Assembly (NCBI GenBank): GCA_020632955.1
Contig: JACKEO010000022.1
Span: 1-64,000, forward strand
Length of the DNA: 64,000 nucleotides
Origin: Alphaproteobacteria bacterium
Lineage (GTDB): Bacteria > Myxococcota_A > UBA796 > GCA-2862545
Reading direction: 5' to 3'
Part shown: positions 22,619 to 32,541 of the stretch, piece by piece
Position numbering within the stretch: position 1 is the first letter of the stretch
Layout: every line of letters starts with the position of its first letter
Notes under the pieces: model-generated
Told to the model about the DNA's origin: nothing
The model's database searches: none
What the model saw: the letters and a program-made list of their open reading frames with translations, nothing else
Translations under genes and position numbers: made by a program

Positions 22619-25600
22619 TCAGTCCGTCACGCAGGCGGCCTCGGCCGGGGTGCGCAGGCCCCAGGCGGCGGCGCAGGCGGGAGAGCAGACCTTCAGGGTG
22701 TAGGTCGGGTCCTGGTCGTTCACCGGGAAGGGCGACTGGCGGGTGCAGGCCTCGGGCGCGCCGGACGGGCTGCGCGGCACGCCGTCGAGGGTGAAGGCGC
22801 CCACACCGCTCGCCGAGCAGTCGCAGCCGGGCTCGTGGCTCACGTCGGCGCCGCCGGTGGCGAGGAAGCGCGCGGTGAAGTCCACCATGTAGGCGTCGGC
22901 GTCGAACACGCGGAAGGGCTGGGCGTTGTAGATGCCGTGCTGGCCGCGCGGGCGCAGGACGGGGATGCGCAGGGCGTCGTACGTGCCGTCCCCGCGCAGG
23001 TGGTCGCGGCGCAGGGCCTTGCCGGGGTCTGCCTGCGGGATGTCGAGGAAGGACTCCGGCTCCCCCTCGCCGCTGACGAAGGCGGGCGGGCAGCCGTTCT
23101 CGCCGAGGAGGGCGGACCAGTCCGACGGGCCGCAGGAGAAGCGGGCGGTGCCGTCGCTCACGTCGTCCACGTCGAAGATCACCTCGGGGCTGAAGTAGGC
23201 GGCGCTCTCCTGTCCGGGCGGGGCGACCGTCCACCGCTGCAGGCGGGCGTCGCCCTCCACCACCGAGGTGGCCACCAGCATGTCGTCCACGCTCATGCCG
23301 TAGCGGCCGTCGCGCGCGAACAGCTGGCGCCAGCCGAAGGTGGCGCCCCAGCGCGCCGGATCCCGTCGCCAGTCGCCCAGGAGACCCGCCGCCCGCGCGA
23401 GCGCGATGCCCGTGTGGGTGGGCACCGTGCTGTCGCCCGCGGTGGGCATCACGAGCACGCGGGGGGACCGCCCGTCGTCGAAGGGGTCGTAGGCGGAGAC
23501 GTCGATCGGGTCGAGGAAGTAGTGCTGCGCCCAGGTGCCCGGGTCGCCGGGGCTGATCGCGTGCTGGGCGAGGCCGAGCAGCCGGCGCAGGTCGGGCGTG
23601 TTGCGGACGTACCCGAAGCCGTCGAGCAGGGCGACCATCGGCGAGCCCGCCAGGTAGGTGGTGCCCACGTAGGACACGTCGTGCTGGAGGCGCTCCAGGC
23701 GGCCGACCTCCTGCCCGTTCCGCGAGACCACCACGCGCAGGGGGTCGCCGATCGCCGGGGTGTCGCGCACCTCGAAGGGGCCGGGCTCGTCGCCCCAGCC
23801 CAGGGCCACGCGGCGCTCCACGGCGTCCAGGGCGTCGGACGCCACGGCGAGGCGCACCCAGCCGCGCTCGGTGACGAAGCCCTCGTGGCGCGCGCCGTTC
23901 GCGAGGTTCTCGAAGACCACCGTGTCGCCCACCCGCACGCCCGGGATCGTGCCCGCCTCGTGCACCGTGGTGCGCAGCAGCTCGTGGGCGACGAGGGCCA
24001 GGCGCAGCTCGCCCCCCACCGCGTCGGGCGCGAGGCCGCGGCCCTGGAAGCAGTCCACGCCGCGCCCGCCCTCGAGCACGGGCCGCTGGTGCGTGTCGGT
24101 GGGCAGGCAGCCCACGATCATCTGCGAGAGCATCGGCAGCACCACCGCCTCGGGCACGCCGGCCTGGGTGGAGCGGCGGGTGATCTGCGTGAGCCCGGCA
24201 CCCGCCGCATTGGGGCTCACGGCGTCGAGGCTGGGCTCGGCGCCGGCCAGCACGCCCGACAGGATGCCGCCCAGGCTGATGCCCCAGTGACCGAGGCGGT
24301 TGTGGGGTCCGCCCAGGTCCACCACGCCGTCGTCGTCGACGTCGCCGAGGAGGCGTCCCGCCGCGTCGCGGGTGGTGCCGTCCATGTGGCGGAGCAGCCG
24401 CACCAGCTGCATCACCTCCAGCACCGACTGCCGCACCATGTCGCGCGTGTGGAAGATGTTCGCGGTCCACTGGTCGAGGCCGCCGTCCGACAGGCCGTCG
24501 TTGGTGAGGTCACGGTCGCGGCCCACCACGAGCATCGGGGCCAGCTCGGCCACGCCCAGTGCGTCGAGCCTGCCCTTCTGGGTGCGGAGGGCCGCGCCCA
24601 CCAGCGGGTCCTCGAGGTAGCGCGTGGTGCCGTGGCCGTAGCTGTCGACCGCGCAGGCCGCGTTCCCCATCGCGGTGTGACGCCCCATGTGCAGGGTGAA
24701 CTCGGCGCGCGCGGAGCCATAGCCGTGGGCGTAGATCACCGTGGGGAAGGGCTTGCAGAAGGGCATGCCCTCGGGGTTGCCCGGGGAGCAGTCCGCATCG
24801 GGGTCCTCGTAGGGCAGCGCGCAGAAGAAGGTGACGTCGGTGCGGCCGTGGCGCACCTCGCCGGTGGCTGGATCGAGGTCGAAGGACTCGTCGTGGTCGT
24901 GCGGGTAGCGCTCGGTGGCGGCGCCGTCGGAGTCCACGAGCAGGTCCGGCGCGGCGAAGGTGCCGCCGAACCACAGGGCCGTGCTGGAGAGGTCGGCCTC
25001 GATGGCGCACATGTTGGCGTCCCACTCGCCGCCCGCGAGCGTGGTGTCCCACAGGCTGGTGAGGGCGTCGCCCACGCAGGCCCCGGGCAGCCAGGTCCGT
25101 GCGCCGTCCTCGCCGCCGAGGGGCTCGAAGTCCCAGAGGGCGCGCAGCGCGTCGCGGGTCCACAGGTGCAGGCCCGACACCGGGAACTCGTCGCCCAGGG
25201 CCGCGAAGGGGCCGGAGCCGTACAGGCCCTCGCGCAGCGCCATGAGGTCGGAGGTCTGCGTGCCCACGGTGAAGGTCCACGCGAAGCGCACGTCCTCCAG
25301 GCCGAGGTCGTAGCGCTCGAGCAGGGGCTCGGCGGCGCGCAGGGCCTGGGTCTGGTCGCGGGGGTTGATGCCCGGGAAGGGGGAGTTCACGGCCTCTCCG
25401 TCCTCGCCCACCAGGCGGTTCGTCAGCAGCACCGCGTGGGTGCAGCGCTCCTCGAGGGGCCACAGGGGCCACAGCTCCAGGGTGTTCGTCTCGCGCTCGT
25501 AGGAGGTGAGCAGGTGGTGGATCACGCACTGGTCGCGCTCGAGCGGGGTGGCGCCCTGGCGCTGGCAGCGTCCGAGGTCGAGGAAGTTCGGCTGGTCGAG

Positions 25601-26245
25601 GACCCCGTCGTGGTCGAGGTCCTCCCCGGGGTCGAGGAGGTCGTTGCGGTTGCGGTCCTCCCACCGCTCCTCGAAGACGAGGTTGGTGGCCAGCGCGTGG
25701 GCGTCGAAGGGGAAGAAGGTGCTGCCGAAGGGCTCGATCACCTGGCCGTCGGGGGCCTGGCCGTCGGGGGTGGCCTTCGCGTGGCCGTACTGGCTGACGG
25801 GGTACCGCCCGCGGTCCAGCTCCAGCGCGATCTCCTCGCCGTAGCGCGCGCAGTCGCGGTCGATGTTCAGCAGGAGGATGGCGTCGTCCTGGAAGTCGTC
25901 GTCGGCGTGCCGCGCGAGCAGGTCGGCCACGTCGAGGGGCGCGTCGAAGCGCACGCTGAGCGGGGCGAAGGCGCCGAAGCCGTCCATGGCGTCGAAGCGG
26001 GCCCGCACCTCGCGCTCGTGGTCGGTGGTGGCCTGCAGGCTCACGTTGAGGCGACGGCCGGTGGGCGAGGTGGGGTCGAGCCGGGTGGCGGCGTCGTTCG
26101 GCAGGGGGATCTCGGGCAGCGGCCGCGCGTCGAGGTCGTAGACCACCGTGGGGCCCTGCGTGCGCACGGTGGGGGCCCAGCCCACCGAGGCGGGTCCGTT
26201 GGGCGACACGCAGGCGCCCAGGAGCAGGGGGAGCGCGAGGCGCAT
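22619..26245 (-). CDS. Very large alpha/beta-hydrolase-fold lipoprotein
   Basis: A 1208-residue lipoprotein (MRLALPLLLGAC, Cys12; GAGG 6 nt before ATG 26245). A long N-terminal half includes an EF-hand/thrombospondin-like calcium segment (DRNRNDLLDPGEDLDHDGV, about residues 195-215). An alpha/beta-hydrolase core follows: oxyanion-region HGYGS near 505, nucleophile elbow GISLGG near 658, and likely Asp (AGDSTVPT, about 935) and His (RGQHG, about 1100). The family of large secreted hydrolases with this layout is common in myxobacteria-like genomes; substrates are unknown. It directly follows a beta-barrel gene, so the two may form a surface pair. Confidence 0.85.
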   Translation of the reverse strand: MRLALPLLLGACVSPNGPASVGWAPTVRTQGPTVVYDLDARPLPEIPLPNDAATRLDPTSPTGRRLNVSLQATTDHEREVRARFDAMDGFGAFAPLSVRFDAPLDVADLLARHADDDFQDDAILLLNIDRDCARYGEEIALELDRGRYPVSQYGHAKATPDGQAPDGQVIEPFGSTFFPFDAHALATNLVFEERWEDRNRNDLLDPGEDLDHDGVLDQPNFLDLGRCQRQGATPLERDQCVIHHLLTSYERETNTLELWPLWPLEERCTHAVLLTNRLVGEDGEAVNSPFPGINPRDQTQALRAAEPLLERYDLGLEDVRFAWTFTVGTQTSDLMALREGLYGSGPFAALGDEFPVSGLHLWTRDALRALWDFEPLGGEDGARTWLPGACVGDALTSLWDTTLAGGEWDANMCAIEADLSSTALWFGGTFAAPDLLVDSDGAATERYPHDHDESFDLDPATGEVRHGRTDVTFFCALPYEDPDADCSPGNPEGMPFCKPFPTVIYAHGYGSARAEFTLHMGRHTAMGNAACAVDSYGHGTTRYLEDPLVGAALRTQKGRLDALGVAELAPMLVVGRDRDLTNDGLSDGGLDQWTANIFHTRDMVRQSVLEVMQLVRLLRHMDGTTRDAAGRLLGDVDDDGVVDLGGPHNRLGHWGISLGGILSGVLAGAEPSLDAVSPNAAGAGLTQITRRSTQAGVPEAVVLPMLSQMIVGCLPTDTHQRPVLEGGRGVDCFQGRGLAPDAVGGELRLALVAHELLRTTVHEAGTIPGVRVGDTVVFENLANGARHEGFVTERGWVRLAVASDALDAVERRVALGWGDEPGPFEVRDTPAIGDPLRVVVSRNGQEVGRLERLQHDVSYVGTTYLAGSPMVALLDGFGYVRNTPDLRRLLGLAQHAISPGDPGTWAQHYFLDPIDVSAYDPFDDGRSPRVLVMPTAGDSTVPTHTGIALARAAGLLGDWRRDPARWGATFGWRQLFARDGRYGMSVDDMLVATSVVEGDARLQRWTVAPPGQESAAYFSPEVIFDVDDVSDGTARFSCGPSDWSALLGENGCPPAFVSGEGEPESFLDIPQADPGKALRRDHLRGDGTYDALRIPVLRPRGQHGIYNAQPFRVFDADAYMVDFTARFLATGGADVSHEPGCDCSASGVGAFTLDGVPRSPSGAPEACTRQSPFPVNDQDPTYTLKVCSPACAAAWGLRTPAEAACVTD

Positions 26246-26253
26246 GGACGTCC

Positions 26254-27843
26254 TCACCATCGGAAGGCCAGGCGCCCACGACCGAGGCCCTGGGTGGGCA
26301 GCGCGCCGCCGCCCAGGCCGTCGAAGGCATCGCCGGGGAGGAGGACGGCACCTTCCAGCCCCAGGTCGAAGGCCAGGCGGTGGGGCAGCCGGGCGGTGTA
26401 GCGGATGGCGAGGTCGAGCTCGTGGCCGTACGACCGGCCTCCGCCGACCTGGCCGCCCGAGGTGGTGTTGTAGCCGCCGTTCCGCGCCGACTGGTAGACG
26501 TCGACCACGTCGCCGGGCGCCCAGGCCTGGAGGTGGCCCAGGCGGAGTTCGAGGTCGGGCAGCGGGCGGTAGCGGATCACGCCGTTGAGGTAGACGGCGT
26601 TGGTGACCACGCCCTGGTTCACCGTGAACCGCCCGCCAGGCGAGGGCACGGCGACGAGCGCCGGATCGGCGGCCCGGTCCAGCGCATGCGCGGTGAGCAG
26701 GGGCAGCACGTGCTCGAAGAGGAGCATGCCCACGTTGTAGTCGCTGTGGAAGGCGAAGCTGCGGGCGACGTCGTCGCGGGGGTCGTCGTCGCCGGAGGCC
26801 AGGCCGATCTCGGAGCGCACGCTGAGGCGGAGACGGTCGTGATCGTAGCGGAGGCGACCCACCGCCCCCACGCCCTGCACCCGCACGCCGGCCTGCGTCT
26901 CGTCGAGGTAGGGCCGGTCGGACGTCCCGTGCACGAGGACGGCCTCGGCCTCCAGCACCACCCGCTGATCCGTGAGGCGGCGCGGGGTGAGCAGGGCCTT
27001 CAGGTACAGGTCGATCGGGAAGGCGGTGACCGTGGTGCGCCCCTCCCTCGGATCCAGCGGATCCTGCCGATCGCGCTGCCACCGCGCCACGCCGAAGGCG
27101 CCCACGTCGATCACCGGGTGGCCCAGGCGGAAGCCGAGCACGCCTTGGATCGCCGTGTCGCCGTCGAGCAGGGCCGCGTTGTCGTCGCGCAGCACCGTGT
27201 CGAGCGAGACGAAGAAGACGGTGCCGCGGGCGGCGTCGGTGGCGCCGTCGCGGAAGCGCCAGGGGGCCGTGCTGAAGCCCAGGCGGGCCACCAGGCTGCC
27301 GGTGTTCGGGTCGCCGAAGTCGGGATCGCCCGCGCCGTCGTTGGCCAGCATCCCGGTGCCCCAGGTGAAGGGCTCCACGCCCACGCGCACCTGGCCGATG
27401 CCCGGGTCGGCGTAGGCCACGCCCAGGCGGCGGGGCAGCACCCGGAGCAGGTCGCGGCTGTCGGCGCGCCGCAGGCGGAAGACCTCGTCGCTGTAGGCGG
27501 TGCCGGTGAGCACGGGCGGACCGGCGAAGCGGCCGTTCATCGCCTCCAGCTCGAGCGCCACCTGCAGGCGGTCGGTGGGGCGCCAGTCCACGCCCACGAT
27601 CAGCCGCGACGACAGCCACCATCCCCCACCGCTGACGGCGCCCTCGGGGTCGAGGGGCGGGTCGGTGCGCAGGTCGACGCGACCGCGCAGCTCGCCGTGC
27701 AGGTCCCAGGTGTCCTGGCGCCGCACGGGATCGGGCGCGTCGGCGCCGTGGGGTCCGCGGAGGCGCTCCATCGGGTCGGGTTGGCCCGGGTCGTCGGCCA
27801 GCGCGGGCGCGGCGAGGAGCGCGGCGAGGAGGGCGGCGGGCAT
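26254..27843 (-). CDS. Outer-membrane beta-barrel protein
   Basis: A 529-residue protein with a cleavable signal (LLAALLAAPALA). It then has many alternating amphipathic strands (LQVALELEAMNG, LRLSVRSEIGLASG, LELRLGHLQAWAPGD) and a C-terminal strand ending in LAFRW with aromatic last residue, the signature for assembly by BamA. It resembles porin-like or alginate-export-like barrels but no specific family is certain. The stop codon is 8 bases before the lipoprotein start, so both are in one operon and may work together at the outer membrane. Confidence 0.8.
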   Translation of the reverse strand: MPAALLAALLAAPALADDPGQPDPMERLRGPHGADAPDPVRRQDTWDLHGELRGRVDLRTDPPLDPEGAVSGGGWWLSSRLIVGVDWRPTDRLQVALELEAMNGRFAGPPVLTGTAYSDEVFRLRRADSRDLLRVLPRRLGVAYADPGIGQVRVGVEPFTWGTGMLANDGAGDPDFGDPNTGSLVARLGFSTAPWRFRDGATDAARGTVFFVSLDTVLRDDNAALLDGDTAIQGVLGFRLGHPVIDVGAFGVARWQRDRQDPLDPREGRTTVTAFPIDLYLKALLTPRRLTDQRVVLEAEAVLVHGTSDRPYLDETQAGVRVQGVGAVGRLRYDHDRLRLSVRSEIGLASGDDDPRDDVARSFAFHSDYNVGMLLFEHVLPLLTAHALDRAADPALVAVPSPGGRFTVNQGVVTNAVYLNGVIRYRPLPDLELRLGHLQAWAPGDVVDVYQSARNGGYNTTSGGQVGGGRSYGHELDLAIRYTARLPHRLAFDLGLEGAVLLPGDAFDGLGGGALPTQGLGRGRLAFRW

Positions 27844-27968
27844 CCCGGCTCCGGCGGAGCGGCGAGCGTAGCACGCCCAGGTCGGGGACCGCGCGGCGAC
27901 GGCCCGCGGCCGGGGGCCTGCACGACAGGGCCCGGACGCACCGATAGGCGGAGGGACCCGGAGGTCGC

Positions 27969-29246
27969 GTGGTCGAGCTGGTGGTCCTCGGTGCCGGCGT
28001 GGCGGGGCTGGCCACGGCCCATCGCGCGCGCCGCGCCGGTCGCGAGGTGCGGGTGCTCGAGGCGTCGGATCGCGCCGGAGGGCTCGTGCGGTCGGTGCGT
28101 CGCGACGGGCTCCTCCTGGAGCAGGGGCCCCAGGCGCTGCAGGCCACCGCGGAGCTCGCCACCCTGGTGGACGAGCTGGGCCTGCGGGAGCGGCTGGTGA
28201 CCCCGGCGCCGGACGCGGCCCTGCGGTGGATCCTGCACGAGGGCCAGCGGGTGGCGCTGCCCCGGGGGCCGCGCGAGCTGGTGGGCTGGCCCGCGGTGCG
28301 TCCCTGGGAGCTGGTGCGCCTGGCGGCCGAGCCGCTGGTGGGCGGGACGGCCCCGGCCTCCGAGACGGTCACCGCCTTCGCCCGACGTCGCTTCGGGCCC
28401 GCGGGGGCGCGCCTCGTGGACCCGCTGGTGGCGGGCATCTTCGGGGGGGACCCGGACGAGCTGGAGGTGCAGAGCGCGCTGCCCTCGCTCGCCGGCCTGG
28501 AGCGGGCGCACGGGAGCGTGCTGCGTGGTGCCCTGCGTCGGCGCCCCGCGGTGGACCTGCCCCGGGGGCCGCTGAGCTTCGACGACGGCGTGGAGACCCT
28601 GGTGCGCGCGATGGCGCGGGGCCTCGGCGACGACCTGCACCTCGGGTGTGGGGTCCGCGGCCTCGAGGCGGTGCCCGACGGCTGGCGCGTGAGCCACGCA
28701 GGGGGCTCGCTGGTGGCGCGGGAGGTGGTGGTGGCGGCACCCCTCGCCCAGGCCTCGCGGTGGCTGCGCGCGCCGGAGCTCGCCGTGCCCTCCTCGCCCA
28801 TCGCGGCCGTGCACCTGGCCTTCCGGCGGGAGGACGTGGAGCGACTGCCGCGGGGCTTCGGCTGGCTCGCGCCGCGCCGCGAGCGGCTGGACGTGCTCGG
28901 CGGTCTGTACGTGAGCGCCACCTTCCCCGGTCACGCGCCCGGGTGCGTGCTGGTGCGGGTGATGCTGGGGGGCACGCGGGCCCCCTCGCGCGCGCTGGGG
29001 TCGGACGCGGAGCTGGTGGCGGCCGCCTGGGCGGCGGTGGCCGAGGTGGACGGGCTTCGGGCGGCGCCGGCGGTGGTGGACGTGGTGCGTCACCCCCACG
29101 GCATCCCGCAGTACCGCCTGGGTCACGCCGAGCGCGTGGCGGCCTGGCAGCGGCGCTGGCCCGGCCTGCGCTTCGTGGGCTGGGAGACCACGGGGATCGG
29201 GGTGAGCCACCAGCTCGTGGCGGCGGGCGCGTCAGGTCCCGCTTGA
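27969..29246 (+). CDS. hemG: Protoporphyrinogen oxidase (HemG/HemY type)
   Basis: A 425-residue FAD enzyme that oxidises protoporphyrinogen IX (or coproporphyrinogen III) during haem synthesis. The Rossmann motif VVLGAGVAGLATAHRARRAG opens the protein, followed by EASDRAGGLVRS. Further family marks are DPLVAGIFGGDPDEL, SFDDGVETLVRAM and the C-terminal GWETTGIGVSHQL. GTG at 27969 is preceded by GGAGG. The gene overlaps the tail of the convergent membrane protein gene by 15 bases. No other haem gene is nearby. Confidence 0.92.
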   Translation: MVELVVLGAGVAGLATAHRARRAGREVRVLEASDRAGGLVRSVRRDGLLLEQGPQALQATAELATLVDELGLRERLVTPAPDAALRWILHEGQRVALPRGPRELVGWPAVRPWELVRLAAEPLVGGTAPASETVTAFARRRFGPAGARLVDPLVAGIFGGDPDELEVQSALPSLAGLERAHGSVLRGALRRRPAVDLPRGPLSFDDGVETLVRAMARGLGDDLHLGCGVRGLEAVPDGWRVSHAGGSLVAREVVVAAPLAQASRWLRAPELAVPSSPIAAVHLAFRREDVERLPRGFGWLAPRRERLDVLGGLYVSATFPGHAPGCVLVRVMLGGTRAPSRALGSDAELVAAAWAAVAEVDGLRAAPAVVDVVRHPHGIPQYRLGHAERVAAWQRRWPGLRFVGWETTGIGVSHQLVAAGASGPA

Positions 29247-30380
29247 GCGCAGCGCGCGCCACGTGCCGTCGGCCAGCCCGGTGACCAGCAGCGCCATGAG
29301 CACGCCCCAGGTGGCGGCGTAGCTGGGGTCCCGGGTGCCCATGATCAGCAGCAGCCCCACCGCGACCACCCGCGCCGCGGGGCGCTCGGCGAGCAGCGCC
29401 ACGGCGGGGCCCGCGGCGAGGGCCAGGTAGTAGATGCGGCTGCGCGGCAGCAGGGCCACCAGGGCGATCAGGCCGAGGATCTCGGTGAGATCGCTGGCGC
29501 CGATGCGTCGCCGCAGCCAGATCCACCACCCGCCCAGCAGCACCCCGGTGGCGGCCCACACGGCGAAGGCAGTCGGAACGTCGAACAGCTCGTGGGCCAG
29601 CGCGAGCTCCACCAGGCTGGTGCCGTTCGACACGAGGGCCTGCTCGAAGCCGTAGCGCACGCCGGTGAACGGCAGCGGTCCTCCCAACACGAGGTCGAGC
29701 GTGGCCGAGGCCACCACCGCGGCCACGGTGCCGGCGAGGAAGGAGCGGGCCTCGTCCCGGGTGCGCGGCGCCAGCAGCACGAGCGCGAAGGGGAAGACCT
29801 TCAGCGCCGTGGCCAGCCCGCAGGCGAGGCCGCCCAGGAAGGGCCTGCCTCCTCGCGTGGCGAGGAGGGCGGTGGCCACCGCCAGGTGCACCACGGGGTC
29901 GAGGTTGCCGTGCACGGCGCTGCCTGCGAGCGCCCGCTGCAGCAGCACCACCACGAGCCCGACGGCCAGCAGTCCCCAGGGGGTGGGGCGCACGCGGTAG
30001 CGCAGCACCCACACGGCCAGCGCCGCGGCCTCCACCCACGCGACGAGCCCGGGCACCAGCGCGCGCAGCTCGGCGACGGTCCGGTGTCCCCAGGCCATCG
30101 ACCACAGGGCCGCCACCCAGGTGGGGTAGAGGAAGGGCCCGGTGGACCCGCAGTCCACGTCCACGTCGTGGATGCGCCCGGTGTGCAGGAGGCCGAGCTG
30201 CCACGCGCGGGCCGCGCGGATGGGCACGCAGAGGTCGTGGGGGAAGGGACCGGCGGCGTCCCGGGCGATCGGGAGCACCCACCAGAGCACCCAGGCGCCG
30301 GCGAGCGCGGCGAGGAGGAGCGACGGCCACCTCGCGGCGGAGGGGCCGGGCGGCGCGGTGCCCGCCTCCTCAGCCGACAT
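29232..30380 (-). CDS. Polytopic membrane protein, GT87/DUF2029-like mannosyltransferase fold
   Basis: A 382-residue protein with about nine hydrophobic segments. Features like those of GT-C glycosyltransferases of the GT87 group include an early acidic loop (PHDLCVPIRAARAW, HDVDVDCGSTGPFLYPTW), HGNLDPVVHL and the LKVFPFAL motif. Such enzymes move polyprenyl-linked sugars to extracytoplasmic acceptors. It overlaps the MTA phosphorylase stop codon by 11 bases on the same strand. The family call is moderately sure, the substrate unknown. Confidence 0.78.
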   Translation of the reverse strand: MSAEEAGTAPPGPSAARWPSLLLAALAGAWVLWWVLPIARDAAGPFPHDLCVPIRAARAWQLGLLHTGRIHDVDVDCGSTGPFLYPTWVAALWSMAWGHRTVAELRALVPGLVAWVEAAALAVWVLRYRVRPTPWGLLAVGLVVVLLQRALAGSAVHGNLDPVVHLAVATALLATRGGRPFLGGLACGLATALKVFPFALVLLAPRTRDEARSFLAGTVAAVVASATLDLVLGGPLPFTGVRYGFEQALVSNGTSLVELALAHELFDVPTAFAVWAATGVLLGGWWIWLRRRIGASDLTEILGLIALVALLPRSRIYYLALAAGPAVALLAERPAARVVAVGLLLIMGTRDPSYAATWGVLMALLVTGLADGTWRALRSSGT

Positions 30381-31239
30381 GCGGGTCGATCAGGAGCCCC
30401 AGCCGGGCGCGTGCCTCGGCGCTGATGCGGTCGGGCGCCGTCATGATCGCGCCGGCGAGGGCCTGCTGGGCCTTGGGGACCGGTCCCCCGTAGGCCGCCA
30501 CCTGGGGCAGCAGCGCGCGGATCACCCGCTGGGCCGCGGCGACGTTGGCCTTCACCGTGGCCACCACCGCCTCGACGCTCACCTCGTCGTGGCCCGTGTG
30601 CCAGCAGTCGTAGTCGGTGGACAGGGCGAGGGTGGCGTAGGAGATCTCGGCCTCCCGGGCGAGCTTGCACTCCGGCACGTTGGTCATGCCGATCACGTCG
30701 GCCCCCCAGCCCCGGTACAGCTCGCTCTCGGCGCGCGTGGAGAACTGCGGGCCCTCCATGCACACGTAGGTGCCGCCGTCGTGGATGGTGGTGTCGACCG
30801 CGCCGCGGGCCGCCTCGAGGAGCATGCCGCGCAGGGTGCCGCAGATGGGGTCGCCGAGCTGCACGTGGGCCACGCAGCCGCCGCCGAAGAACGTGGAGGG
30901 CCGCCCCCGCGTGCGGTCGACGAACTGGTCGACCACCACGAGGTGACCGGGCTCCACGGCCTCGCGCAGGCTGCCCACCGCCGAGATCGAGAGCACCCAG
31001 CGCACGCCCAGCTTGCGCATCGCCCAGAGGTTCGCCCGGTAGGGGACCTCTGTGGGCAGCAGGACGTGGCCCCGGCCGTGGCGCGGCAGGAAGACGATCT
31101 CGCGGCCGTCGAGGCGGCCGCGGATGAGGGCGTCGGAGGGGGCACCCCAGGGGGTGTCGACCTCGATCTCCTCGACGTCGGTGAGGTCCTCCATCGCGTA
31201 CAGGCCGCTGCCGCCGATCACGCCGAGCACGTGTGCCAT
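30370..31239 (-). CDS. mtnP: S-methyl-5'-thioadenosine phosphorylase
   Basis: A 289-residue trimeric phosphorylase that splits 5'-methylthioadenosine into adenine and methylthioribose-1-phosphate for methionine salvage. Visible motifs: VIGGSGLY, the phosphate-binding LPRHGRGH, YVCMEGPQFSTRAES, and STDYDCWH with the Asp pair that selects adenine. ATG at 31239 is chosen because GGAGG lies 6 nt upstream; a GTG two codons earlier lies next to it. Its stop overlaps the GT87-like gene. No other salvage gene is nearby. Confidence 0.93.
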   Translation of the reverse strand: MAHVLGVIGGSGLYAMEDLTDVEEIEVDTPWGAPSDALIRGRLDGREIVFLPRHGRGHVLLPTEVPYRANLWAMRKLGVRWVLSISAVGSLREAVEPGHLVVVDQFVDRTRGRPSTFFGGGCVAHVQLGDPICGTLRGMLLEAARGAVDTTIHDGGTYVCMEGPQFSTRAESELYRGWGADVIGMTNVPECKLAREAEISYATLALSTDYDCWHTGHDEVSVEAVVATVKANVAAAQRVIRALLPQVAAYGGPVPKAQQALAGAIMTAPDRISAEARARLGLLIDPHVG

Positions 31240-31275
31240 CTCCACCCTCCGTGTGGTCGGGCCCGTAGCGCGCCG

Positions 31276-32439
31276 TCAGGGCGCCGGCCGCCGCGCCTCC
31301 TGCACCAGGGCGAGGGCCTCGGCGCGCAGGGCGGGATCGCGCACGGCCGCCACCACGGCGAGGTCGCTGGCGAGGGCGCGCGAGGCCACCTCGGGCACCA
31401 TGCCGAGCTCCGGCGCGAAGACGTCGAAGGCGAGCAGGCGTCGGCCCAGGGCGAGCAGGTCGGCCGCCGTTCCCTCCGCGCAGGCCGCGGCCTGGGCCAC
31501 CTCCAGGCCGGGCAGGGACGGCAGCGCGGCGCACGGGGTGGGCCCCACGGCATCGGGCCAGGGGCGCGCGCGGATCGCCGCCGCGATCGCCTCGGCGGCC
31601 AGGGCGTGGGCGCGGGCGTTGGGGTGGTGGTCGGAGCGGCTGGCCCAGAGGGTGGCGGCCTGCTGGCCCTCGAAGGCCCCGAGCAGGTCCACCACCTCGC
31701 CGCCGGCCTCCGCGACGGCCCCTGCGATGGCCTCGTGGGCGGCGACGAAGGGGTAGGCGTCGAGGCGGTGCAGCAGCGGGAAGATCGCCACCACCACCCG
31801 GGTGCCGCGGGCCTGCTCGGCGCGCACCAGCTGCTGCATCCGGGCGCGGGCGTCGCGCCACTCGGCGCGCTCCGGAGTCCACGCGCCTTGGTACAGGGCC
31901 TCGGTGCGGGCCTCCAGCGCGCGGTTCGCCCGCAGGCGGGTCAGGGTGTCCACGAGGGCCCAGCCGCTCCCGGCCCGCGCGGGCGGCGCGTCGACGAGGT
32001 CGCTGCCCACTGCGTGGCCCGGCAGGCCCACGTCGTTGAGCACCACGGTCCACACCACCACCTCGGGGTCCAGCCGGCTGCCGAGCGCCCCGTGCAGCAC
32101 CACCTCGTCCCAGAGGGCGCGGCTGGGACGCGCGAGGCGCAGCACCCGCAGGTCGGGGTGGTCGGCGCGCAGGTCGGACTCGAGCAGCGAGGGGAAGGCC
32201 TGGTCGAAGGTGACGCCCTGGCCCGCGGCGAAGGAGTCGCCGAGCACCACGATCGTGGGGCGGTCGGTGGGCTCCGCGGCGTAGTCCCGGGGGGCGGTGT
32301 GGCCGTCGAGGGCGGGCAGGCCGTCGGCGTGCCAGCGGGGCGCGGTGAGGGGCAGGTCGCCCGTGGGGTCGGGCCGCAGGCGCAGCAGGCCCTCCGCCAG
32401 CCACAGCGTCCACGCGAGGCCGAGCCCCACGGCCACCAC
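31276..32439 (-). CDS. SGNH-type hydrolase with N-terminal membrane segment
   Basis: At least 387 residues. SGNH blocks: GDSFAAGQG (I), VVLNDVG (block III Asn) and DHHPNARAH (block V Asp-x-x-His). The first segment (VGLGLAWTLWLAEGLL) is a membrane anchor. The reading frame stays open upstream to 32541 and encodes a second hydrophobic helix (LPFALTGLALLLLAFGAW). AGGAG sits 5 nt before an in-frame ATC at 32523, so the true protein may be 415 residues from a non-standard start; the GTG at 32439 is the conservative choice. The upstream neighbour is a GT-C-like protein, suggesting glycan modification. Confidence 0.8.
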   Translation of the reverse strand: MVAVGLGLAWTLWLAEGLLRLRPDPTGDLPLTAPRWHADGLPALDGHTAPRDYAAEPTDRPTIVVLGDSFAAGQGVTFDQAFPSLLESDLRADHPDLRVLRLARPSRALWDEVVLHGALGSRLDPEVVVWTVVLNDVGLPGHAVGSDLVDAPPARAGSGWALVDTLTRLRANRALEARTEALYQGAWTPERAEWRDARARMQQLVRAEQARGTRVVVAIFPLLHRLDAYPFVAAHEAIAGAVAEAGGEVVDLLGAFEGQQAATLWASRSDHHPNARAHALAAEAIAAAIRARPWPDAVGPTPCAALPSLPGLEVAQAAACAEGTAADLLALGRRLLAFDVFAPELGMVPEVASRALASDLAVVAAVRDPALRAEALALVQEARRPAP

Positions 32440-32541
32440 GCCACGGAGCCGGCGCGTCCGCCAGGCCCCGAAGGCCAGGAGGAGCAGCGCGAGGCCGGTC
32501 AGCGCGAAGGGGAGCGGGGCGATGGGGACTCCTGCCGGGCT

